Source of the DNA: ARK-14 sp002899805 | GTDB lineage: Archaea; Thermoproteota; Thermoprotei_A; Sulfolobales; Fervidicoccaceae | NCBI GenBank assembly: GCA_039793985.1 | Contig: JBAMMC010000015.1 | Coordinates: 1 to 49,793, forward strand | Direction: 5' to 3' | DNA length: 49,793 bases | Shown: piece by piece, positions 15,260-23,445 of the stretch | How the letters are laid out: each line of letters opens with the position of its first letter | How positions within the stretch are numbered: position 1 is the stretch's first letter | The notes under the pieces: generated by a model | Database searches by the model: none | Told to the model about the DNA's origin: nothing | What the model saw: only the letters and a program-made list of their open reading frames with translations | Translations under genes and position numbers: made by a program

Positions 15260-18066
15260 CGGAGAGCCGTATGAAAGTTGATTTGAGACAGGCAGATAAC
15301 GTGGAGAAATTCCGAGACTTTCTCATCAATTTTTCCAGAGAAGGAGAAGAAAAGAAGTACATTTCGAGAATAAAGCAAATGATTTTCAATGGGTCAACTT
15401 CTCTCCAGGTGGACTGGAGTGATTTGCATTATATGGACGATTTGCTTGCTTACTATGTTCTCAGATCTCCCGACGAAGCTCTGAGCGAATTCAACACGGC
15501 CTTAAAAAATGTAGTGAGCGAGGTAAATCCTTCTTATGTTGAGGAAAGGAAAAACTTTTTCGTCAGAATCGCAAATCTTCCTGAGAATGTATCAATTAGA
15601 AGCATCAGAAGCGAGCACGTGAATACACTTATATCTCTGGAAGGGATCCTTGTCAGAGTATCACCAGTAAAGCAGAAGATGGTAAGGGCCAGTATAAAGC
15701 ATGTAACAGTTTCTAGAAAAGGGGTGAAAAACGAAGAGAGTGAAAAAGATTCTGTAAGGGAATGTGGAGCTGAATTCTTTTGGCCTCCTGAGGATCAGGG
15801 GGAACTGGGAGATATAATCGAATATCCGCAAACTTGCCCTATCTGCGGTAAGGGAGGAACATTCAAACTAATACCAGAAAAGAGTGTTTATATAGATTGG
15901 CAAAGAGTTGTAGTTCAAGAAAGGCCCGAAGAGATCCCACCTGGACAGATACCAAGGAGCATAGACGTTACTTTAACCAGAGATCTTGTGGATCTGGCAC
16001 GACCTGGTGACCGAATAACTGTTATCGGTATTCTAAGGGTTGTGCCGCCAAAAGAAAAGAACAAGACGCTATATGACCTTGAACTTGAAGCAAACAATAT
16101 CTTGGTAAGTCAAAAAACATTGGAGGAAGTTGATATAACAAGAGAAGATGAGGAGAAGATAATTGAGCTTTCAAAGGATCCCTGGATCAGAAAGAAGATA
16201 ATTGCTAGCATTGCCCCCGCCATATACAATCATTGGGACGAAAAGGAAGCAATTGCTTTGGCATTGTTCGGAGGTGTTCCGAAGGAAACACGTGATAAGA
16301 TGAGAATAAGAGGTGATATACACATACTTCTTATCGGAGACCCAGGTACAGCTAAAAGCCAACTCCTGCAGTATGTAAGTAGGCTTGCCCCCAGAGCTGT
16401 ATATACAACGGGTAAGGGTTCTTCAGCTGCCGGACTCACTGCTGCCGTAATAAGGGATAAGAGAACAGGAGACTTCTATCTTGAGGCTGGAGCGATGGTT
16501 CTGGCTGATGGAGGAGTTGCTCTGATAGATGAAATCGATAAAATGAGAGAAGAAGATAGGGTAGCTATCCATGAAGCAATGGAACAACAGAGCTATCATG
16601 AAAGCTCGATGTTAGAGCTTGCTGAAATGGGTTGGATCAAGATTGGTGATTTCGTAGAAGAGCTGATGAGAAAGGGTTCTGTGAAAACTATAGGTGATAC
16701 AGTTTATTTGGAAAAGATACCAGATTGGATTGAAGTAAAGACGACAGATTTCAAAGAAGTTTTTACGGTTCGACCAACGCTCATAAGCAAACACAAAGCT
16801 CCAAACAAGTTTTACAGAATTAAATATTCTAATGGATACGAGGTAACAGTAACTCCCGAGCATCCAGTTTTCGTGCTGAGTGAAAGAGGAATAGATATAG
16901 TAAGGGCAGACCAATTGAAGAAAGGACTCATTGTTCCTGGAGCTCCCAATAATGGAGATAGTACACAATTCCCCGAACATTTGTTACTGAAAATTTACAG
17001 GAAGCTAATGACATCGATAAAGTGTCCTCCTCCTTACACACCGCTTAGAGAAGAGATATCATTACTCATAGGGTCATGTAGGGAGAATATGCCAGAGAAT
17101 GATGAAAAAAAGAGAGTTCTGGATCAGGTTGAAAGACTTAACATGGTTTCTTGGCATAGTATTGAAAGCATTGAAGAATTACAAAATAGTGGTGAAGAAT
17201 GGGTCTACGATCTGACTGTAGAACCCACGAGAAGATTCATCTCTGGGGGACTAATTCTTCATAACACGGTGAGTGTTGCTAAGGCTGGCATAGTTGCTAG
17301 GCTGAATGCGAGGGCATCTGTTGTTGCTGCTGGAAATCCAAAATTTGGAAGATACATACCCGAAAAAACCGTTACAGATAACATAAACCTTCCGGTTACA
17401 ATACTCAGTAGATTTGATCTAATATTCATTTTGAAAGATAAACCCTCAATTGCTTATGACTCTCTGCTTGCCAGGCACATGTTGCAAGTTCACAGAGAAG
17501 CAGAAATGGTACAGCCTGAAATACCACTCGACTTACTCAAGAAGTATATAAGCTATGCCAGGAGATACGTTAAGCCTGTGCTCACTGATGAGGCGAATAA
17601 GGTACTTATGAACTTCTTCGTTGAGATGAGAAGAATGGGTAGTGAAGCACAGCCGGGAGTGGTGTCCATTACACCCAGACAGCTTGAGGCTCTAATAAGG
17701 CTAGCAGAAGCCCATGCTAAGATGGGACTGAGAACAGAAGTTACAGAAGAAGATGCCTATGAAGCAATAAGATTAATGAAAGTTTTTCTCACTCAAGTAG
17801 GGTATCAAAGCGATACTGGGGTTATAGATATTGATGCTTTGATGGTTGGCCTACCGAAGACTAAGAAGGAGAAATTTATACTGGTTGAAGATAAGATAGT
17901 AGAAATAACCAATGAGACAGGAGCGGAGTGTGCTACCATCAAAGAAATTTACGAGAGAGTACGACATGAGGGAATTACTGAAAAAGAGCTCGAGGAAATA
18001 ATAAGGAGAATGTACAGAGAAGGGATAATCACGGAGAAAAAGATGGGTTGTTATGCAAAGGCATGA
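15256..18066 (+). CDS. mcm: Replicative DNA helicase MCM, interrupted by an intein
   Basis: Hexameric AAA+ 3'-5' helicase of the replication fork. The precursor is 936 residues; removing the 225-residue intein leaves 711, normal for archaeal MCM. In order: N-terminal A/B/C domains with Cys at about 170, 194 and 197; Walker A GDPGTAKS (361-368); Walker B DEID (425-428); the intein after EAMEQQ; then the presensor-1 segment TVSVAKAGIVARLNARA, AAGNPKFGRY, the arginine finger SRFDL and a C-terminal winged helix. I choose TTG 15256 (GGAGGTG at 15241-15247, TTGA overlap with gins23) over GTG 15235. The fourth zinc ligand, a His in Sulfolobus MCM, appears to be Val. Confidence 0.96.
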   Translation: MTESRMKVDLRQADNVEKFRDFLINFSREGEEKKYISRIKQMIFNGSTSLQVDWSDLHYMDDLLAYYVLRSPDEALSEFNTALKNVVSEVNPSYVEERKNFFVRIANLPENVSIRSIRSEHVNTLISLEGILVRVSPVKQKMVRASIKHVTVSRKGVKNEESEKDSVRECGAEFFWPPEDQGELGDIIEYPQTCPICGKGGTFKLIPEKSVYIDWQRVVVQERPEEIPPGQIPRSIDVTLTRDLVDLARPGDRITVIGILRVVPPKEKNKTLYDLELEANNILVSQKTLEEVDITREDEEKIIELSKDPWIRKKIIASIAPAIYNHWDEKEAIALALFGGVPKETRDKMRIRGDIHILLIGDPGTAKSQLLQYVSRLAPRAVYTTGKGSSAAGLTAAVIRDKRTGDFYLEAGAMVLADGGVALIDEIDKMREEDRVAIHEAMEQQSYHESSMLELAEMGWIKIGDFVEELMRKGSVKTIGDTVYLEKIPDWIEVKTTDFKEVFTVRPTLISKHKAPNKFYRIKYSNGYEVTVTPEHPVFVLSERGIDIVRADQLKKGLIVPGAPNNGDSTQFPEHLLLKIYRKLMTSIKCPPPYTPLREEISLLIGSCRENMPENDEKKRVLDQVERLNMVSWHSIESIEELQNSGEEWVYDLTVEPTRRFISGGLILHNTVSVAKAGIVARLNARASVVAAGNPKFGRYIPEKTVTDNINLPVTILSRFDLIFILKDKPSIAYDSLLARHMLQVHREAEMVQPEIPLDLLKKYISYARRYVKPVLTDEANKVLMNFFVEMRRMGSEAQPGVVSITPRQLEALIRLAEAHAKMGLRTEVTEEDAYEAIRLMKVFLTQVGYQSDTGVIDIDALMVGLPKTKKEKFILVEDKIVEITNETGAECATIKEIYERVRHEGITEKELEEIIRRMYREGIITEKKMGCYAKA
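16591..17265 (+). other. In-frame mini-intein in MCM (225 residues)
   Basis: Protein-splicing element between MCM residues EQQ and TVSVAKAGI. It begins with Ser1 (SYHESS), has a block A-like GWIKIGDFVEELM, a block B with the TxxH signature in TVTPEHPVFV, a block F VYDLTVEPTRRFISGG and a block G LILHN, followed by Thr as the +1 extein nucleophile. The insertion point separates Walker B from the presensor-1 hairpin. No LAGLIDADG motif is visible; about 80 residues between blocks B and F look like a linker or an eroded endonuclease. Boundaries follow from alignment with uninterrupted archaeal MCM and the HN|T junction. All splicing residues are present, so it should splice. Confidence 0.93.
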
Positions 18067-18085
18067 GCCTTTCCGGTGATTCTAA

Positions 18086-20224
18086 ATGCTTTTTTCTGAA
18101 CTACCTCTTCATAGTGTTCTCAAGAAAAAGATAGCAGGAAGGGGGCTCAGGGAACTGTATCCTCCTCAAGAGGAAGCGATCAAGAAAGGACTCTTCGAAG
18201 GGAAAAATATACTGATGGTCACTCAAACAGCATCTGGGAAGACTTTCTTAGCTGAACTCCTCGCTATAGATACTGTCATGAAGGGAAAAGGAAAGGTTGT
18301 TTATCTTAGTCCTCTAAAAGCACTTGCCGATGAAAAGTTCAGAGATTTCACATTATACTATGGAGATCTTAATCTGAGGACGATACTAACAGTGGGAAAT
18401 TATGATTCGGATGAACCAAGGCTAGAACGCTACGACATAATATGCACCACCTATGAAAAAATGGATAGTCTCGTCAGACATCGCCCCAACTGGTTGGAAA
18501 AAGTCTCACTTCTAATAATCGATGAAATTCATTACCTAGATGATGAAAAGAGGGGTCCCGTCCTAGAAAGCTTGATAGCGAATCTCAAGCTAATGATACC
18601 CAATTCTCAGCTTTTTGCCCTCTCTGCGACAGTTGGAAACTCTGAGGAAATAGCTTCATGGATCGAGGCGGAGCTGGTGGAGAGCAATTGGAGGCCAGTC
18701 CCCCTCAGAGAAGGAGTCTTCTTTCGCGGTAAAGTCATCTACAGAGATGGCGATGTCGAGAAAATCAACACGAAGTATTCTTCTCCGATACTCGATCTAG
18801 TCAATGATACAATTACAGATGGAGGCCAGGCTCTAGTCTTCGTCAATAGTCGCAGAAGGGCTGTCTCCCTTTCCAAGATATTGGCAGATAGATTGGAATT
18901 GGATCCTGTAGAAGGTGCTGAAGAACTCTCGGAAAAGATGAGAAACTCGAGTGAGGTCTCAAGCCTGAATGAAGAACTCTCTCAATTGATCAGTTCGGGG
19001 GTCTCATATCATCATGCGGGTTTGACTGTTGAGCAGAGGAGAGAGATCGAGAAAGCATTCAGAAATGGAATTCTGAAAGTTATAGTGGCAACTCCCACTC
19101 TTGCGGCGGGTGTGAATTTACCGGCAAGGAGAGTTATAATAGAGAGTTCTGAGCGATATGTAGCTGGAGAAGGTAGCGAACCTATTAAAGTTCTTGAATA
19201 TAAACAATTTGCCGGCAGAGCTGGAAGACCGGGGTTCGATGAGTATGGAGAAGCAATTCTCATTGCTAGAAGCACTTATGAAGTAGAAGATCTCTTCAAA
19301 ACCTACATAAATGGTTCCCCAGAAAAAATAAGGTCGAAAATGGGATCTCCCCTCAAATTCAGAACTTATCTCCTTTCGTATTTAGTGACATTCAACGGTG
19401 TAAATGAAGAAGGAATAGAAAGATATTTAGAAAAGCTTCTTCTGTTCAGACAGACGAGCGAGAAAAAACTGAAGGAACTCGTTGAAGATTCCCTCAAAAT
19501 GCTCATCGAAGGAAACTTCGTGATAGCTACAGGAGGAACCTATCTCCCCACGGAGCTAGGCAAGTATGTTGCAGAGCTCTATATAGACCCTCTCACAGCT
19601 CTCTATACTATGAGGGCCTTCACAAAGGGAAAACGTCCAACCGAATTTTCGATAATGCACTTGATAGCATCGTCCCCAGATATGCCAAAGCTCAGATTGA
19701 AGAGCAGAGAGATGGTGAGCCTAGATGATTCATTGATGCAGTATTTGCCCGAAATGTTGCTAGGTCTTCAGGATAGAGACATAGAATATGAGGAAGCTTT
19801 GGCGGAATTGAAAACTGCCTTCTTCCTGCTCGATTGGATAAACGAAGTTCCAGAGCAGGAAATATGCGATAAATATGATCTTGGTCCGGGCGATATATAC
19901 AGTTTCATTGAATCGGCTAGCTGGATAGCATATGCGATAAGGAGGCTTGCAGAAATAGTTCCGGGAGCTAAATTGTACCTGAGTTTGCTCGACGAATTGG
20001 CAGTAAGAGTCGAAAAAGGAGTGAAAAGAGAGCTTGTAGAGCTCGCAAGCATTCCAAATATAGGAAGAGTCAGAGCTAGAAGACTCTACAATGCTGGCTT
20101 CAGAACCATCGATGACATAGCTAAGGCCGGAGAAGAAAGGTTAAAAAGAGTCGAAGGAATTGGAGACGCTCTTGCGAAAGGGATCATGTCATTTGCTCTT
20201 AAGAAGCTTTCCAATAAAAGCTAA
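18086..20224 (+). CDS. hel308: Ski2-like DNA helicase Hel308 (Hjm)
   Basis: Superfamily 2 3'-5' helicase that unwinds lagging strands at stalled forks and Holliday-type junctions. Features in 712 residues: Q-motif region LYPPQEEAI, Walker A QTASGKT (about 47-53), DEIH box, SAT motif, VNSRRRA, the motif VI stretch QFAGRAGRPG, a winged-helix and ratchet region, and C-terminal helix-hairpin-helix repeats (IPNIGRVRARRLYNAGF and VEGIGDALAKGI). ATG 18086 follows GGTGATT, 20 bases after mcm. Linkage to gins23 and mcm suggests fork-restart duty. Confidence 0.94.
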   Translation: MLFSELPLHSVLKKKIAGRGLRELYPPQEEAIKKGLFEGKNILMVTQTASGKTFLAELLAIDTVMKGKGKVVYLSPLKALADEKFRDFTLYYGDLNLRTILTVGNYDSDEPRLERYDIICTTYEKMDSLVRHRPNWLEKVSLLIIDEIHYLDDEKRGPVLESLIANLKLMIPNSQLFALSATVGNSEEIASWIEAELVESNWRPVPLREGVFFRGKVIYRDGDVEKINTKYSSPILDLVNDTITDGGQALVFVNSRRRAVSLSKILADRLELDPVEGAEELSEKMRNSSEVSSLNEELSQLISSGVSYHHAGLTVEQRREIEKAFRNGILKVIVATPTLAAGVNLPARRVIIESSERYVAGEGSEPIKVLEYKQFAGRAGRPGFDEYGEAILIARSTYEVEDLFKTYINGSPEKIRSKMGSPLKFRTYLLSYLVTFNGVNEEGIERYLEKLLLFRQTSEKKLKELVEDSLKMLIEGNFVIATGGTYLPTELGKYVAELYIDPLTALYTMRAFTKGKRPTEFSIMHLIASSPDMPKLRLKSREMVSLDDSLMQYLPEMLLGLQDRDIEYEEALAELKTAFFLLDWINEVPEQEICDKYDLGPGDIYSFIESASWIAYAIRRLAEIVPGAKLYLSLLDELAVRVEKGVKRELVELASIPNIGRVRARRLYNAGFRTIDDIAKAGEERLKRVEGIGDALAKGIMSFALKKLSNKS

Positions 20225-20255
20225 CAAGAAAGGTATAGCAATTGAAATGAGGTGA

Positions 20256-21818
20256 TCAAGAACTCCTGCACGAATTAAGGGGAACCCCTTTAACGCTCCT
20301 TCCTTTGTATCCAATGACTCTGGCATCTAGAACGCAAGGGGGGTCGAATTTTCCTTCTAGTTCAACGATCAAAGGGTAGCTACCTAGCTGTCTCGCATAT
20401 GTATAATTGTTCCCACCGACTTTTTCAACATATAGGTCTTTGAGAATAGTGCCTGGAGGAACTACACTTCTCAAAAATAAAGGATCATATCTGTGTCTGA
20501 CAATCCAGATAAAATTCTTAGCTCTATCTTTGTTTTTCTCAAGGAGAGTCTCTTTCCAAATCACACTTACCCTCGTGTTTGGAAGAACAAGAACTTTCCT
20601 TATATTTATTCTTCTCACTAATAGCTTCCTCTTCAGTATTTCATCTAGAAACTCCAGGTTTTTTTCATATGTCCTAGAAGTCTCTCCAGGAAGTCCCAAA
20701 ATAAAGTTGATGCCTGGAAGTATGTGAGGTAGACCATTATAACCAATTCCTTTTCCAACTTCATTTACTATTTCCACAGCTCTCAATGCTTCATCAAAAG
20801 TTACATTTAAGTTATTAATTTTTACAACTTTATCATCTGCACTCTCTAGACCGAAGGCAAGGACGTCTCCGGGGGAATGATATTTCACGATAGCGAGTAT
20901 TGCTTTTTTCGATTCCTCTGGATAAGCAGAGATCACTGCTGGGTTCGCATTGTCAACGTGTAAAATAGAATTGCCTATTTTTTCTCTCAATTCCCTGAAT
21001 AAATTTTCTATGAACTCGGGATTAGGCTTCGGGTTTTCTTTTTTCCCTAGTTCCTCTGAACCATAGACTAATATATCGGGCTGTCTTCCGATTCTGAAAC
21101 TTCTGACGCCCTCCTCGTATAGGGCTGAAACCTCAAGAATTACGCTTCTGGGATCTCTGGAAATTGGTTTACCATAGAGAGGTTCTATGCAAAAAGAGCA
21201 ACCTCCAACAACCCACCTGCTGCAACCTCGGTAGGTTTCTATTTCTGCTGTGAGGTTGTAATTATAGTTAGGATGCTGTTTCACTATCTTTGAGCCTAAA
21301 ATCGCGAATCTATCTATTTCACTATAGTCTTTTCTTCTGATCCATTCCTCTGCTTTTTCTTCTCCTTTGAGTAGAACATCTTTTACGTATATTTCCGGAT
21401 CCCCACTGACTACCGCATCATATATTCCTCTGAACCTAGAAGGGGAAATTGCCGGTTTGCCTCCTTCTTCGCCCATACCAAACCTAGCTGCTGGGCCGGC
21501 AAGTACAGTAAAAACATTGCTCAACATCCTTCCAATTCTTTCGACCTCTTCAGGAGAAATTGGCCTACCCCCTATGTACTTTCCCGGAACTACAACACCG
21601 GCAACAACAATTACCATATTAGAAGAGGCAGCATCTCTGAAGAATGCTGACGGATCGCTTCTAACTTCATCGATGGTATAATAAATTATCTTGGATTCGC
21701 GGTCAACGTCCCATATGGCACCAGCAATATATCTGGGGTAAACGTCTATGTATGGGGGTACTCCAAGACCTGCAGGCTCATCTGTGTATCCATCCAATAT
21801 AACGAATTTCTTTCCCAA
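20256..21818 (-). CDS. Radical SAM protein of the COG1031 type (function unknown)
   Basis: 520-residue radical SAM protein. The presumed cluster motif is CSRWVVGGCSFC (about 198-209), i.e. CX7CX2C in place of the canonical CX3CX2C; this spacing with GGCSFC fits the archaeal COG1031 family as I recall it. The N-terminal 180 residues form an extra domain (ILDGYTDEPAGLGVPPY) resembling a degenerate B12-binding or Rossmann region. The barrel carries FGLESADDKV and INFILGLPGET. The C-terminus has a small beta domain (VLDARVIGYKGRSVKGVPLNS). Start TTG 21818 has AGGAGG eight bases upstream. Substrate is unknown. It follows cdc6 and a winged-helix gene on the same strand and converges on hel308. Confidence 0.72.
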   Translation of the reverse strand: MGKKFVILDGYTDEPAGLGVPPYIDVYPRYIAGAIWDVDRESKIIYYTIDEVRSDPSAFFRDAASSNMVIVVAGVVVPGKYIGGRPISPEEVERIGRMLSNVFTVLAGPAARFGMGEEGGKPAISPSRFRGIYDAVVSGDPEIYVKDVLLKGEEKAEEWIRRKDYSEIDRFAILGSKIVKQHPNYNYNLTAEIETYRGCSRWVVGGCSFCIEPLYGKPISRDPRSVILEVSALYEEGVRSFRIGRQPDILVYGSEELGKKENPKPNPEFIENLFRELREKIGNSILHVDNANPAVISAYPEESKKAILAIVKYHSPGDVLAFGLESADDKVVKINNLNVTFDEALRAVEIVNEVGKGIGYNGLPHILPGINFILGLPGETSRTYEKNLEFLDEILKRKLLVRRINIRKVLVLPNTRVSVIWKETLLEKNKDRAKNFIWIVRHRYDPLFLRSVVPPGTILKDLYVEKVGGNNYTYARQLGSYPLIVELEGKFDPPCVLDARVIGYKGRSVKGVPLNSCRSS

Positions 21819-21869
21819 CCGAGCTGCCTCCTATATCCATCAAAATTCCTTAAGAATTTTATAATTTCA

Positions 21870-22133
21870 TTAAGATTCTACTTCATCGAGAACTTTGAGG
21901 AGGTCTCTAACTAGTAATGCTTTTGAGCTAGTATAATTTATTGAGTACATTTTCGCTCTTCCGAAAATCCTCTCGTTTACAATACCTGCACTTTTCAACT
22001 CGTTTAAATATTTTCTAACATAAGAATAATTTAGCCCAGTCTCTCTGGCGATTCTCGAGATATTGACTTCCCCATAGTCGTAGATAACCTTCAGTATCTT
22101 GTATCTTCCTCTACTGGTGAGCAATACACTCAT
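21870..22133 (-). CDS. Small winged-helix DNA-binding protein
   Basis: 87 residues, nearly all of them one winged helix-turn-helix domain: helix 1 RYKILKVIYDYG, the HTH NISRIARETGLNYSYVRKYLNELKSAGIV, and the wing VNERIFGRAKMYSINYTS, followed by a short helix that may dimerise. It resembles ArsR/MarR-like archaeal regulators, but I do not recognise a specific family. It lies 32 bases after cdc6 on the same strand and 51 bases before the radical SAM gene, so it may regulate this replication-linked transcript; that is inference. Confidence 0.7.
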   Translation of the reverse strand: MSVLLTSRGRYKILKVIYDYGEVNISRIARETGLNYSYVRKYLNELKSAGIVNERIFGRAKMYSINYTSSKALLVRDLLKVLDEVES

Positions 22134-22165
22134 GTCGGATCACTACAGGCTTGTAGTTGTTATCC

Positions 22166-23395
22166 TCATTTACCTCTCCTTGCAAGCAGCTCTTCTGTGT
22201 GTTTTTCAAATTCATCTAACGGACCTCCGTTTATCCCAAGAAGGGTGCTTTTCCCTCTATACCCTTTGCCACTATTTCTCGCTGAGATTATACCCATATT
22301 CTTCATCTTCATAATGTATGTATATAGCTGAGTATGCTTTCTCGCTTTCTCTCTGTAATTTTCACATATTTGTCTGTAGATTTTCTCAACCTCTCCCATC
22401 CTTACGAACCCTTCTTCTGTCCGCTTCAGCGCCTTAATGATTGAGAGAAATATTAAGAGCTCATGTGTCTCCAGGGATTCCAAATGATCCTGAAGAAGGG
22501 CAGTTTCCGGTTTCACAATGACCTGAGCTTTGCGAATATCATCGATCGTTATGCTTCCCCTCTTCTCAACATCGGCACTTTCACCAGCTCTTACAAGGAT
22601 TTCCAGTGCAGTCCTTGCACTTCCCGAGCCACCTTTGTCGTAACCCTCTAGAATGGAGATATAACTCAACCCTTCCTCGGAGATGACACCCGGATAAAGT
22701 GCTTCTTGTGCTCTATCCCGAAGTATATCGTAGATCTCAGTAGATCTGTACGGTGGGAAGGTGATGACATCTCTCACAAAATAAGAGCTAGAAGCCTCGC
22801 CTCCAAGCTCGAGAGCTCCTTGATCTCTCACTATAAATAAGTAATTGATCCTCTTCTTTTCGAGAGAGTAATCATCATATAACCTCACGAGCGTGTAGAG
22901 GGGGTTGGTCATTGAATTAGAAACCATGAAGTAATCGAACTCGTCTAGGGCTATCAATGCATAAATGTTCTTCCTCTCAATGTCTTCAAGAAGCCCTTTC
23001 AATAGCTCTTGGACGCTCAAACCTCTCTGTGGTAACGGAATACCGAGTCCGGAGGAGATAGCATGGATCACCTGGGGTAGTGTCCTCGATTTAAAGCAAT
23101 TTACATGCACGTACTTTAGGTTTATCCCTTTCTTTTTCGCAAGAGAGACAATTGCCGAACCAAATACCTTAGCCGTTACAGTTTTTCCTGTTCCATATGA
23201 ACCCGCCAGAACAACTCTCAGCATCTCTTTTCCAGGTGAGGCGAGAAGTCCTCTGAACCTCTGAGCAAGTTCTCTGAGTTGTCTCTCCCTATGCGGAAGA
23301 CGCTCTGGCGTATACTCTGGATAAAGTTTGTATTTTTCTCTGAAGACGGATGGAGACTTCAGCTCGCCTTCCACAATTTTTTCATAATACGACAT
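22166..23395 (-). CDS. cdc6: Orc1/Cdc6 family replication initiator
   Basis: Origin-binding AAA+ protein that recruits MCM. The 409 residues show the N-terminal LPHRERQLRELA, Walker A GSYGTGKT (about 65-72), Walker B DEFD (about 151-154), the lid region GGSGSARTALEILVRAGE, and a C-terminal winged helix with ARKHTQLYTYIMKMKNMGII and a GYRGKSTLLG wing. ATG 23395 follows AAAGGGG. The Walker motifs are slightly unusual compared with the common GPTGTGKT and DEID versions, so it may belong to one of the divergent crenarchaeal Cdc6 paralogues. No origin recognition boxes are obvious in the 50 bp upstream. Confidence 0.88.
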   Translation of the reverse strand: MSYYEKIVEGELKSPSVFREKYKLYPEYTPERLPHRERQLRELAQRFRGLLASPGKEMLRVVLAGSYGTGKTVTAKVFGSAIVSLAKKKGINLKYVHVNCFKSRTLPQVIHAISSGLGIPLPQRGLSVQELLKGLLEDIERKNIYALIALDEFDYFMVSNSMTNPLYTLVRLYDDYSLEKKRINYLFIVRDQGALELGGEASSSYFVRDVITFPPYRSTEIYDILRDRAQEALYPGVISEEGLSYISILEGYDKGGSGSARTALEILVRAGESADVEKRGSITIDDIRKAQVIVKPETALLQDHLESLETHELLIFLSIIKALKRTEEGFVRMGEVEKIYRQICENYREKARKHTQLYTYIMKMKNMGIISARNSGKGYRGKSTLLGINGGPLDEFEKHTEELLARRGK

Positions 23396-23432
23396 TTCCC
23401 CTTTCCCAGCACTTTATTTTTCTGTTGATCGC

Positions 23433-23440
23433 TTTAAATA
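23433..23440. promoter_or_regulatory. Near-palindromic TATA element between cdc6 and the mmgE gene
   Basis: TTTAAATA is the only good TATA-like element in the 50-bp gap between divergent genes. Read leftward it predicts initiation near 23410 with a 15-base leader for cdc6. Read rightward it predicts initiation near 23462, just before the second possible TTG of the mmgE gene. It may drive both genes. Confidence 0.45.
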
Positions 23441-23445
23441 AGTAG

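Noticed and set aside
16612..16980. Minus-strand frame of 122 codons opposite the MCM intein
   Set aside because: Composition is unlike a protein of this genome, and the plus strand carries clear intein blocks over the same bases.
23396..23445. Replication origin directly upstream of cdc6
   Set aside because: Only 50 bases long, with no origin recognition box-like repeats; it is filled by promoter and Shine-Dalgarno sequences.
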